16,462 bases of DNA from CAZZCP01 sp964653235 (lineage in GTDB: Bacteria > Bdellovibrionota > Bdellovibrionia > Bdellovibrionales > UBA840): positions 1-16,462 of the forward strand of contig CAZZCP010000063.1 of the NCBI GenBank assembly GCA_964653235.1, given 5' to 3'. The notes under the pieces were generated by a model that made no database searches, was not told the origin of the DNA, and saw only the letters and a program-made list of their open reading frames with translations. Positions within the stretch are counted from its first letter, which is position 1. Each line of letters begins with the position of its first letter. Of the stretch, positions 7,539 to 15,202 are shown piece by piece. A program made the position numbers and the translations under genes.

Positions 7539-8593
7539 TTTCCACCTTTAGCCTTAACAGGTTTTTGCCCCAAGCTACGATCTTTTTCTGAAATCGTTCT
7601 TTCAGCAGGAAAGCCGTTGAATCGTCTCCAAAGTTCATATCCCAGTTGTACCCTTTCTAGAATCACCCAGCCTTTTACTCTTGTACCTTGTCGAAGGCGA
7701 TCAATATTTTGCCAAGAATCTAAAGGATCTGGTTTTAAAAGTACCCGAAATTGACCTTTGTCATTTGCAATGGAATCGACAGCTACAACTCGGGCATCAA
7801 AGGTTCCAGCGGCAAGATCGGGCCAGCCATTAAATTGCAGCGCAGGCCAACCTTCAAATTGGAGTCTTGCTGATCTTCCTTTAAAAATAAGAGGTAAGTC
7901 ATTTCCATCAACAAAGATTTCAGCCCCAATGTCTTTGGCATCGGGAACAAGTATTACAAGAGGGTCGCCCTCTTTCACTCGAACCGATCCGGCACCCGTT
8001 AGAATTCGCGATATAAAACCATCTTTCGGTGCTTTGACAAATTGAAAGTCTTGTCGAGCGGCTTTGGTTTCTGCACTTGCAAGGCTTGAACGGGCGGCAG
8101 CTAAGCTGGCCTCGAGTTTTTTGAGTTCAATTTCTGCTTTTTCATAATCTAGTCGAGAGCTGATACCCTGAAGAAAAAGTTGTTTTTGCCTTTTAAAGTT
8201 CAATTCACCTGTCTCTGCTGCTTTCTTGGCTGCTTCATATTTTTGCTGAGCCGCATTTCTTTCTATCTCTAATCTATCTAGAAGAAAAGGATCATTATCG
8301 ATAATTCGAACAATCTCTTGGCCCTCTTTTACCTGATCTCCCTCTTCAATATACCACTTATCAACACGGCCACTAACTAAACTATGTATCTCTTGGATTC
8401 TTTCTTCGGGCACAAAAGAAATAATTCGACCTTGCCCTGCCGAGGTTTGCCACCAAGGGATGATAACTAAACTTAAGAATAAAACAGCAAAAAAATAAAG
8501 AAAACCATAACTAAGGGATTGAATGATTTTGGGTGATTTAATCAAGCGTGTACTAGTGAAGTAATTCAAGTCTTTGTCTGCATTCAATTTCAT
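7535..8593 (-). CDS. HlyD-family periplasmic adaptor (membrane fusion protein)
   Basis: The 352-residue protein has a short cytoplasmic N-terminus and one membrane segment at about 27-46. The first lipoyl-like half follows at about 66-100 (SLVSGRVDKWYIEEGDQVKE), then an Ala/Glu/Lys-rich coiled coil at about 103-180. The second lipoyl-like half is at about 182-216 (FVKAPKDGFISRILTGAGS), followed by beta-barrel domains. A doubled LQFEGWPALQFNGWP motif lies at about 244-258. It should bridge the inner-membrane ABC protein to the TolC-type channel. The start overlaps the ABC gene stop as ATGA and its stop overlaps the TolC-type start the same way, so the three genes are one translationally coupled operon. 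Family assignment is secure; substrate is unknown. Confidence 0.92.
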   Translation of the reverse strand: MKLNADKDLNYFTSTRLIKSPKIIQSLSYGFLYFFAVLFLSLVIIPWWQTSAGQGRIISFVPEERIQEIHSLVSGRVDKWYIEEGDQVKEGQEIVRIIDNDPFLLDRLEIERNAAQQKYEAAKKAAETGELNFKRQKQLFLQGISSRLDYEKAEIELKKLEASLAAARSSLASAETKAARQDFQFVKAPKDGFISRILTGAGSVRVKEGDPLVILVPDAKDIGAEIFVDGNDLPLIFKGRSARLQFEGWPALQFNGWPDLAAGTFDARVVAVDSIANDKGQFRVLLKPDPLDSWQNIDRLRQGTRVKGWVILERVQLGYELWRRFNGFPAERTISEKDRSLGQKPVKAKGGK

Positions 8594-10212
8594 AATTCAG
8601 ACTCCATGGATTTTTTCTCGATGAGGTTATTGATTATGAACTTAGATTTGTCTAAACCTGGTAGCTCATTGCTGAAAAAACAAATCAATTGAATCTGGTA
8701 GCGGTTCATTACATTTTCGACAAGATGATTGAAAAAGGCTCCTCCCAAATCTTGATACACATCCCCCAATACAATGGCACGAGGGCGGTAGAGAATCGCT
8801 CTTAATAAGTGAATTTTTAAAACTTCAGGCCATAAAAGATTCGAATTGTCATCGAGCACGATTTCGTCTAATCCCCCGGAGAGTCTCTCTATACAAGTCT
8901 TGAGTTTCATAAGTTCAATCAGTTCAATCAACTCTTGATCAGAGTCTAAAGTGCCGCCAAAACAAAAGTTTTCTCTTAGACTGGTACGAAAGAGTTTGGG
9001 CTTTTCTAAAATCTGGATTCTCTTTAAAACATATTCCGAACTCAATCTTTCGATATCTTGACCTTCAATTAGTAAATAGCCGGAACACTGTGGTTTGATT
9101 TGATGAATACGATCGAAGAGCAAATGAATCAATTCCAGATCTGCTGAGTAATAAACCGTATGGGCATTGAGTGGAACTTTAAAGTTAATATCAGAATTAT
9201 GAAAGCGCATGTCCTTGACTTCAAGAATGGCTGCGCCCTCGGGGCTATCGGGATCACTTCCCTCATCTTGTTCAACTTCGATAAAGAAATTCAGTTTTCT
9301 AAGTGAGGCAGTCAGATCGTAGAAACCCTCCAGTAACTCTCCTGAAGTTCTTAAACCCCAAAGAATACCCGATACAATAATTTCAGCGGCAACCAATTGG
9401 CCTAAACTCAATTGTTCAATAAAAACCAAATAGCCGCCAATTCCAAGTAATAATGCACTCAAAAGGCCATGTACAAAAACCAAAAGACTGGATTGGGTAA
9501 AAACCGTTCTAAAGTGCTGGTCTCGGGCCCTTAGGTAGCCAATGAGCTTTTGATCTAAATTTTTATAAGATCTTTGTTTTGCAGAAATATGGCGAAAATC
9601 TTGAGTGTCTTTGGCAATCTCTTCGAGCCAATCAGCAATCACGTATTTGCTACTCGATTCGACATAGGCTGATTTTACTGCTTTCTCAGAAAAGTTTTTC
9701 CAAACAAAATAAAGTGAACCAATCAAAAGGAGATCAAAAATAATGAAAAGGGGGTGATAGATTGCCAAGACAACTAAACCTACAAGTGTTTGTAAGGCGA
9801 GAGTCGATCCGCTAATCATCAACTTAGCTACGGTGTTTTGAATTACCGGAATCTCAAAAAAGCGATTGATCACACTAGCTGAATTCACATTTCGCCAGAT
9901 ACTAGGTTTGGAGTTGAGCATTCGAGTTGCCATAATTGCAGAAATATTGGTAAGTATTCGTCGTTTTAAAAACTCGGCAAGCCAAACTTGTACGAGATAC
10001 AAAACACCCGAGAGAATTAAAAGCCCAAAAGTCACAAGGACTGCAGTAAAAATGGGATAAAACAAAGAGCCAATAATCAATTGGTTGATTAGAATTTGAA
10101 TCGAAAAAGGGACGGCAAGAGCGACTAAACTTACACTTACGCTGTACATGATTATGATGATTGCGTAAGATTTTTCTTTGCGTAGAAGTTGAAAAAAGTC
10201 TGACCAAGCCAT
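8590..10212 (-). CDS. ABC exporter-like protein (TMD plus degenerate nucleotide-binding domain)
   Basis: From the ATG at 10212 this is 540 residues: a six-helix type-1 exporter membrane domain (about 15-290), then a NBD-like domain (about 328-535). The NBD framework is clear: GYLLIEGQDIERLS, then LFRTSLRENFCFGG where Q-loop neighbours stand, then LLRAILYRPRAIVLGD after the signature position. The catalytic motifs are gone. HTVYYSADLELIH replaces Walker A, LLWPE replaces LSGGQ, VLGDVYQDLG replaces LLLDEATSALD, Glu replaces the Q-loop Gln, and Asn replaces the switch His. It is first in an overlapping operon with the HlyD- and TolC-type genes. The frame extends to a TTG at 10245 and a GTG at 10221; I prefer the ATG because the amphipathic helix WSDFFQLLRKEK follows, though no start has a strong SD. 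Confidence 0.85.
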   Translation of the reverse strand: MAWSDFFQLLRKEKSYAIIIIMYSVSVSLVALAVPFSIQILINQLIIGSLFYPIFTAVLVTFGLLILSGVLYLVQVWLAEFLKRRILTNISAIMATRMLNSKPSIWRNVNSASVINRFFEIPVIQNTVAKLMISGSTLALQTLVGLVVLAIYHPLFIIFDLLLIGSLYFVWKNFSEKAVKSAYVESSSKYVIADWLEEIAKDTQDFRHISAKQRSYKNLDQKLIGYLRARDQHFRTVFTQSSLLVFVHGLLSALLLGIGGYLVFIEQLSLGQLVAAEIIVSGILWGLRTSGELLEGFYDLTASLRKLNFFIEVEQDEGSDPDSPEGAAILEVKDMRFHNSDINFKVPLNAHTVYYSADLELIHLLFDRIHQIKPQCSGYLLIEGQDIERLSSEYVLKRIQILEKPKLFRTSLRENFCFGGTLDSDQELIELIELMKLKTCIERLSGGLDEIVLDDNSNLLWPEVLKIHLLRAILYRPRAIVLGDVYQDLGGAFFNHLVENVMNRYQIQLICFFSNELPGLDKSKFIINNLIEKKSMESEL

Positions 10213-10398
10213 GAAGTTCACCCGTTGTTCTACTAAATTATACAATAAGCTTTTCAGCCTCTCAAAGGGACATAGGGATAACCTATAAAGCTTAATAAAA
10301 CTAGTCTTTACTCACGGGATTTAGGCTAGATCAAAGTCGAAGTTTCGAGTAAGTAATTTTAAATTGATGATTTCAAGCTTCTTGCGCTCTGTTCCATG

Positions 10399-10576
10399 TA
10401 AACTGCTCCCTTTTGTTTCACTTCGGATGTCCGTCCGTAGGGAATAAGTATTTAAAATGTTAAGTGTATTCTTTCCGATACACATTAAATTTTAATGCAT
10501 TCTCGGACCAGCTTTCCAAGTCATTGAAAGTGCGATTCAAAAGTAGGAGAAAAGTGAAACAAAGGGGAGCAGCTAA
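10399..10576. mobile_element. MITE-like element, copy B (178 bp)
   Basis: This is the second copy of the element at 486-664. The left terminal repeat at 10403-10423 matches the reverse complement of 10552-10572 with one mismatch in 21 bp. Shared internal blocks are CGGA.GTCCGTCCG, TAAAATGTT, TCCGA...TCGGAC and TCATTGAAA; the remainder has diverged. A near-perfect CATTAAA/TTTAATG palindrome near 10484-10498 is private to this copy. No flanking duplication is visible. It lies in the 522-bp divergent spacer 10213-10734 between the ABC-type gene and the broken long gene. Besides the sigma-28-like site at 10677-10703 I see nothing else convincing there; the exporter promoter should be in 10246-10398 but no good hexamer pair stands out. 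Confidence 0.75.
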
Positions 10577-10676
10577 AAAAGTTTAACTCATCTACCTCTG
10601 CCTAACTTATGATCGGCTGTATCTTGGATCGACATGATTTCAAAATTAAACCAATAAGATCAATACTTTAGGCATA

Positions 10677-10703
10677 GTATGTTGGCATCTTTTTTGCCGA
10701 TAT
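10677..10703 (+). promoter_or_regulatory. Candidate sigma-28 (FliA) promoter
   Basis: GCCGATAT at 10696-10703 matches the sigma-28 -10 consensus GCCGATAA at seven of eight positions. The expected -35 (TAAAGTTT, 11 bp upstream) is only partly matched by GTATGTTG at 10677-10684. Transcription would start near 10710, about 15 bp before the GAGGT ribosome binding site at 10725 and 25 bp before the TTG at 10735. The spacing and the neighbouring flagellin genes favour it; the weak -35 counts against. Confidence 0.45.
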
Positions 10704-10724
10704 TAGTACTGTCATATATGCATT

Positions 10725-10737
10725 GAGGTAGTTCTTG
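10725..10737 (+). promoter_or_regulatory. Ribosome binding site deciding a TTG start
   Basis: GAGGT at 10725-10729 is 5 nt before TTG at 10735. From that TTG the reading is L/M-K-K-Y-F-Q-V-W-F-F, a typical signal peptide start, but it is out of frame with the long ORF that begins beyond the T8 tract at 10759-10766. The in-frame ATG at 10755 has no SD. The SD therefore points to the original start being upstream of the frame break. Confidence 0.6.
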
Positions 10738-10754
10738 AAAAAGTATTTTCAAGT

Positions 10755-11243
10755 ATGGTTTTTTTTGTGCTGTTTCCATATTCATTGGAAGCAGGTGAAC
10801 TTGTTGATTTTCTTCAAGATAAAAAAAACTATGTCAATCATTCAGCAGAGATCCGATCTTATATCACCGAGTATGAACGAGCAAATTCATCCTCTAATCT
10901 AAGTTCAAAAGACTTTCGAAAAACCAAAGAGGGCCGTGCCTATTGGAAAACCAAAAATTTTCTTTTTTTAGAGCAAAGATTAGGAATGTGCCGAGCCGAG
11001 CTGGAAGACACTCGAGTGATCGATAGTGTTTTAAACCTTGCATCGAGTGATGAAATTTACCAAGACACTTGTTTGAGCGAAGGAAGAGTCAGCAACACTA
11101 TTGCTGAGGTAGGTCAGATTTTAAAAATTTCAATGGGGGAGGATGACTCAAGTCGCATACCCGCCTCAGATCGACTCTTAAAAACGACCAATAATACGGC
11201 TTTAACCGATAGCATTTACAGCTTACTCCTATATGAAATGTAG
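10755..11243 (+). CDS. Segment 1 of the broken long gene (N-terminal part)
   Basis: This 162-residue block runs from an SD-less ATG to the first TAG. It begins MVFFVLFPYSLEAGE, the hydrophobic core and cleavage region of a signal peptide that lacks its basic N-terminus unless the T8 frame break is repaired. The rest is polar and helical with a Cys pair in GMCRAELEDTR and YQDTCLSEGR, consistent with export. Translation after the TAG continues YNGKDKITDQEIQSLVGESC without a break in character. On its own it is probably not a functional gene. Confidence 0.5.
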   Translation: MVFFVLFPYSLEAGELVDFLQDKKNYVNHSAEIRSYITEYERANSSSNLSSKDFRKTKEGRAYWKTKNFLFLEQRLGMCRAELEDTRVIDSVLNLASSDEIYQDTCLSEGRVSNTIAEVGQILKISMGEDDSSRIPASDRLLKTTNNTALTDSIYSLLLYEM

Positions 11244-11384
11244 TACAATGGCAAAGACAAAATTACTGATCAAGAAATTCAAAGTCTAGTCGGTGAGTCT
11301 TGCAGTACCGGCAGGGGCAGAAATAAGAGAGATTTATGTAGTGATGCAAGTCGAAGAAAATTAAATCAAATCGCACAAAGAGTA

Positions 11385-12539
11385 ATGATCTCTTTGAATG
11401 CTAAGAAAAAAAGAAAAGTTAGAAGTATAGAGCAACTTCAAGCAGCGGGTCCTAATGAAATCTTGATCTACTCTCCTGATTTTATACAAGAAGACTTAAA
11501 TCGCAGAATTGAAAGAATCAACTCTCGTATTGATGATATTAATAGCTATCAAGCCACTGCCTATCAAGACTATGTCGAGGCATCCAAGTCATTTCAGCGA
11601 GTAGGTAGAGGAGCTGCCAATCAAAGAAGTCGATTGGAAAGATCTAGAGAAGCAGCAGCCAATCAAGAGATCGACAAAAAACTTCGCGCCTATCACAACA
11701 GCTTAGATGAAGAATCTCGTTGGGGCGCTGGTAACTTGTTGGTTACCGATGCCCTTTACAATCATGGCTCTGGTGAGCCACGTAAGTGGCAAAACTGGAG
11801 TAAACCATTGGAGAAGCATCCACTCGTTAGCGGTATCAAAGCACGAGAAGCCGTACGAGAAAGTTTAACGCGCACCAAAGATCAAATTCGAAGTTTGGTG
11901 CAAATGGATCAAGATGTTCAATCAGGGAAAAATAAAGAAAAGCATTTAAAAACTCTGGTAAAAACCAATCCTCTGGCGGTCGCAAAGATACTCATGCGTC
12001 AGCCGCAACTCGCAGGTCAAATTTGTAGAATTGCAAAAGCGATTCAAGCCGACCAACAGAGAAATGAAAATATTGAAAGGGTTTTTATGGTTGCTGGGGT
12101 TGGAGCTATGGTTGCCTTTGCCCAACCTGCCGGACTTTCTGTAGCTGAAGGGGTTTATCTTGGTTCTCAGACAAGAGATTTGCAAAGGGAGACCCAATCT
12201 ACAATCAATGCCTTTCTTGCAAGAACCGGAGGGCAGCAGGGAGCCGCGGCCTCGAGACAAGCTAGAGAAGCTCTGGAAGAAAAGAGCTCAGAACTCGCTA
12301 CTTTTTTTGGTTTTGCTGCAGTAGATCTAATTGGCGTGATTCCTGCCAGCGAATTGGGTCAAGCGACAAGAAGAGTTCGAGATCTTGAAAGACTTCAGGG
12401 GCGATTTCAAAACAAACCAAGATTTTTAAATAAAATAGAAGACTTAAAAGCAGTCCATGGCACAGAGTACTCAGGACAGGTTCTCTTTGATATCGCCAAT
12501 CTTAGTTCTGACTATCAATCACGGTTCGTAGATGCTTAG
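11385..12539 (+). CDS. Segment 2 of the broken long gene (central part, hydrophobic hairpin)
   Basis: This 384-residue block lies between the two TAGs and is in frame with both neighbours. It has Arg/Glu-rich helical stretches, a NPLAVAKILMRQPQLAGQIC segment, then two hydrophobic segments: about residues 232-257 (VFMVAGVGAMVAFAQPAG...) and about 300-315 (FFGFAAVDLIGVIPASELG). They could form a membrane-inserting hairpin or a buried helical pair. The ATG at 11385 lacks a recognisable SD and lies inside continuous coding sequence starting at 11244. Family not recognised. Confidence 0.5.
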   Translation: MISLNAKKKRKVRSIEQLQAAGPNEILIYSPDFIQEDLNRRIERINSRIDDINSYQATAYQDYVEASKSFQRVGRGAANQRSRLERSREAAANQEIDKKLRAYHNSLDEESRWGAGNLLVTDALYNHGSGEPRKWQNWSKPLEKHPLVSGIKAREAVRESLTRTKDQIRSLVQMDQDVQSGKNKEKHLKTLVKTNPLAVAKILMRQPQLAGQICRIAKAIQADQQRNENIERVFMVAGVGAMVAFAQPAGLSVAEGVYLGSQTRDLQRETQSTINAFLARTGGQQGAAASRQAREALEEKSSELATFFGFAAVDLIGVIPASELGQATRRVRDLERLQGRFQNKPRFLNKIEDLKAVHGTEYSGQVLFDIANLSSDYQSRFVDA

Positions 12540-12632
12540 TCGGAGAGCAATACCAGCCTAAAACAGTTTTTAGAAAATGAGTTAAAAAATGCATCAAATC
12601 TCTCAAAAAGTGACCAAAACTCTTTAAAAAGA

Positions 12633-14162
12633 ATGTATCTTCTTTTTTATCAAAATCGAAATCAAAATTCACGACTAGGCGAAGTGGCTCGAAAAGTTAG
12701 GGCAAGAACTTTGCTTGAATCTTATTACCTGAATGCTAGTAAACAAGAACTCGATTCAATGGTGGATGCGGTTTGGAAGGCGCATGATTCTCATGGAAAA
12801 AAAGTTGGAGAGCTCAGTAGTGCTGAATTGGCGAAATTGAATCGCATCTTAAGAGATGGCGGAGTGAGAAGTTCTGTTGCTCGGCGAGAGATTATTGAGC
12901 AGGGTCTTGCCGGTAATCCGAATGATGATCCTTTGGCTGGTATCAGCGATGAAATTCGAGAAATTCTTGGCAGTGATTTAAGCCCAGAAGAGGCCAAAAA
13001 TTTTGCAGAAATACTAGATCGAGATTTTGCCCCTGAACGATCATCGGTTCAAACGAGTGAAGATACTGCCGCACAAAGGACTTTTGAAGAAATGTTGGAT
13101 AAAGATTTTGCCCCTAAACGATCTGCGGCTCAAGCTAGTGGAGATGCTGTAGATGAAGATATTCTCGATCAGATCGGCGGAGACTTTCAAGCCCGAGTGC
13201 GAAGGTCTGATCCAGTTCGGGTAAAGGCAGATGAAAATTACAGGCGAAGAGTTGCCGACCCTTTTGAGCGTGAATTGGTAGAGCCTGGGAGCCCAGAGTT
13301 CGGGCAGAATCTATTGCAAAGCCGACGTGAATTGGGTCGTGATATTGGAGAATTTGAATTTGTACGTAGCCAAGAAGAAATTTTAAAAGACAATCTGACT
13401 ACAACAGAACAACGTAAGTTTGAAGAGATGCTTGATCGAACCGCAAAAACTCCAGAGCAAAGGGCTGAATTCTTTGTGCAAGAGTTGGCAGAAAGGGCAT
13501 TGGTCAATCCCAATTATCAAGAAATCAAAGAAATTGATCGAAAACTCATATATATGAAAGCAAATGGAGACGATCTCACTCGAGACCCCGAAGCGGTTCG
13601 ACTTATACAGAGAAGAGATCAACTCTCTTATCCTTATGATCCTTTGAGCAGTAGTGAAATTGAACTTTTTGATGCCTTGGCAGAGATTCCTAAAGATGCT
13701 GTCGAATTGTCTAGAGAGCAAGAACAAAAGCTGCGGCAAGCTCGAAGAATCAAAGACCAGAAAAAAGGACGTATCAATCAAGAAGATGCAGAGAAATTCC
13801 AAACCTTGATAGATTTGCCCAAAAGAATCACTCGAAATCGAAGAGATAGGGCCGACACGATTCAACGAAAAGTGAAAAATTCAGATATTAGTATTAGAGG
13901 TTTTACCCGAGAAGAGCGCTCTCCCATAAATAGGTTCTTTGGTCGTAATGAGAAAGCATCCCAAATAGAAAAATTATTGAGAAACGAGGATCCTGGAGCG
14001 ATTGTAGATGGAGATGAATGGGAGCTTCTAATAAGTTCAAGACCCGCCAGAGAAGGTATTTTTACTAACCGCCGACGCCAGATGGAACAAGATCCGAACC
14101 TTCGCCGAGTTTTAGAGAGATTGGATCAGTTCGTCGATTTTTACTACTACTCTACGAGATAG
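12633..14162 (+). CDS. Segment 3 of the broken long gene (charged C-terminal part)
   Basis: This 509-residue block is extremely rich in Arg, Glu, Asp and Gln and lacks hydrophobic segments after its start. It contains two 27-residue imperfect repeats (13002-13163) and ends DQFVDFYYYSTR before TAG. Coding continues upstream of the ATG to the TAG at 12537. The ATG is preceded only by AAAAAGA, a poor SD. The composition suggests a long, partly coiled or disordered secreted tail. No catalytic motif is visible to me. Confidence 0.5.
   Translation: MYLLFYQNRNQNSRLGEVARKVRARTLLESYYLNASKQELDSMVDAVWKAHDSHGKKVGELSSAELAKLNRILRDGGVRSSVARREIIEQGLAGNPNDDPLAGISDEIREILGSDLSPEEAKNFAEILDRDFAPERSSVQTSEDTAAQRTFEEMLDKDFAPKRSAAQASGDAVDEDILDQIGGDFQARVRRSDPVRVKADENYRRRVADPFERELVEPGSPEFGQNLLQSRRELGRDIGEFEFVRSQEEILKDNLTTTEQRKFEEMLDRTAKTPEQRAEFFVQELAERALVNPNYQEIKEIDRKLIYMKANGDDLTRDPEAVRLIQRRDQLSYPYDPLSSSEIELFDALAEIPKDAVELSREQEQKLRQARRIKDQKKGRINQEDAEKFQTLIDLPKRITRNRRDRADTIQRKVKNSDISIRGFTREERSPINRFFGRNEKASQIEKLLRNEDPGAIVDGDEWELLISSRPAREGIFTNRRRQMEQDPNLRRVLERLDQFVDFYYYSTR
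13002..13163 (+). repeat. Two imperfect 81-bp (27-codon) tandem repeats
   Basis: FAEILDRDFAPERS... (13002-13082) is followed by FEEMLDKDFAPKRS... (13083-13163). The DNA core GATTTTGCCCCT.AACGATC recurs exactly 81 bp apart (13023 and 13104). Fainter echoes follow (ILDQIGGDFQ; KFEEMLDRTAK), so the array probably decays into the following sequence. Confidence 0.7.
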
Positions 14163-14212
14163 CTTTTCTAAGTCTAGCCGCACAACCAAAGCCCAGTTTT
14201 TCTCATTTTGTA

Positions 14213-14239
14213 TCAAGATTCATTTTGAGACGTCGATGA
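14213..14239 (+). promoter_or_regulatory. Candidate sigma-28 promoter of the first flagellin
   Basis: TCAA at 14213-14216 and GTCGATGA at 14232-14239 are separated by exactly 15 bp. They differ from TAAA-N15-GCCGATAA at one of four and two of eight positions. The start point would be near 14246, giving a leader of about 65 nt. An 8-bp inverted repeat CATTTTGA/TCAAAATG (14221-14228 and 14251-14258) overlaps the spacer and start region. Confidence 0.5.
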
Positions 14240-14311
14240 GAAGTTGTGAATCAAAATGGTTCACCTCGAAGTCAAGGAAGGCTTCGGGAAACTCTCAAGG
14301 AGGAGGATGCA

Positions 14312-15160
14312 ATGGGATTGCGAATAAACACCAACGTATCTTCGCTAAACTCACAGAGAAATCTGTTTGGGACGAAGCTTAGGTTGGATAAAAGTTTAGA
14401 GAGATTATCCTCTGGTTATCGCATCAATCGCGCAGGCGATGATGCAGCCGGATTGGCGATCTCCGAAAACTTAAGAGCGCAAGTCCGAGGGCTAAAACAA
14501 GCCTCGAGAAATGCGCAAGATGGGATCTCTTTGGTGCAAGTTGCTGAAGGTGGTCTCAACGAAGTATCAAGTATATTGATACGGTTAAGAGAACTCGCTG
14601 TGCAAGCAGCATCGGATACAATAGGTCCGGTAGAAAGGCAGTTTTTGAACGTGGAATACGATCAGTTGATATCAGAAGTAGATAGAATCGCTGACTCGAC
14701 CGAGTTTAACGGAACTGCTTTATTAAGTGGTACAGGTGCCATCTTAGACTTTCAAGTAGGAACGCGAAATGATCCTACACTTGATAGATTGTCTTTTGAT
14801 GCCTCAAAAGCAGATGCAAATAGTGCCGCTCTCGGGATTAACCTGACGAGTGTTGCCGACAAAGCCTCAGCTCAGAACTCACTTGCGGCTATAGATAGTT
14901 CGATTACAAGTGTATCTGCGATGAGAGCGGATTTTGGTGCGATCCAAAACCGTATGCAATCGACCATTAACAACTTGCAAATTGCAATTGAAAACCTATC
15001 TGCTGCCAACTCGCGCATTCGTGATGTCGATGTCGCCGAAGAAACAGCAGAATTGACAAGAAATAACGTGTTACTACAGGCGGGTACGTCGGTATTAGCA
15101 CAAGCGAATCAGTCCACCAACGTGGCGCTTTCACTCTTGAACCGTACGTTCCAAGGATAA
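14312..15160 (+). CDS. fliC: Flagellin, paralogue 1
   Basis: The 282-residue protein is the filament subunit. The N-terminal D0/D1 region reads MGLRINTNVSSLNSQRNL, then LSSGYRINRAGDDAAGLAISENLRAQVRGL and NAQDGISLVQVAEGGLNE. The C-terminal region has NRMQSTINNLQ, ENLSAANSRIRDVDVAEETAELTRNNVL and ends LLNRTFQG. The central part is short, with no D2/D3 domains, giving a minimal flagellin. The ATG at 14312 is chosen over an in-frame ATG at 14246 because AAGGAGGAGG lies directly upstream and the conserved start MGLRI follows. An overlapping out-of-frame ATG at 14307 is only 3 nt from the SD. Export through the flagellar type III apparatus is expected from the family. Confidence 0.95.
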   Translation: MGLRINTNVSSLNSQRNLFGTKLRLDKSLERLSSGYRINRAGDDAAGLAISENLRAQVRGLKQASRNAQDGISLVQVAEGGLNEVSSILIRLRELAVQAASDTIGPVERQFLNVEYDQLISEVDRIADSTEFNGTALLSGTGAILDFQVGTRNDPTLDRLSFDASKADANSAALGINLTSVADKASAQNSLAAIDSSITSVSAMRADFGAIQNRMQSTINNLQIAIENLSAANSRIRDVDVAEETAELTRNNVLLQAGTSVLAQANQSTNVALSLLNRTFQG

Positions 15161-15202
15161 GTTAATCCTTTTAACGAAAATGGTTCATGATCTTTGACTC
15201 CA

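Larger units (their letters stand above)
10735..14162 (+). pseudogene. Long secreted-protein gene of unknown function, broken by one frame offset and two in-frame TAG codons
   Basis: Three reading blocks (10755-11243, 11385-12539, 12633-14162) lie in the same frame. Translation across the gaps is continuous except for single TAG codons at 11241-11243 and 12537-12539; the gaps are 47 and 31 codons with no other stop. At the 5' end the SD and TTG start lie in another frame. One extra T (or two fewer) in the T8 run at 10759-10766 would join M-K-K-Y-F-Q-V-W-F-F to VLFPYSLEAGELVDF, giving a good signal peptide cleaved near LEA. The restored protein would be about 1,140 residues. Both TAGs could be CAG-to-TAG transitions. 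The new starts after the TAGs lack good SDs, so separate genes are unlikely. I do not recognise the family. Recent pseudogene, sequencing error or programmed read-through all remain possible. Confidence 0.7.

Noticed and set aside
10735..14162. Genome-wide recoding of TAG as a sense codon
   Set aside because: folA and the VWA lipoprotein gene both end at TAG at the expected family or operon boundary, so TAG acts as a normal stop in this window.
14246..14311. 22-residue N-terminal extension of the first flagellin
   Set aside because: Flagellins begin at MGLRI; the strong SD lies inside the extension, directly before 14312.
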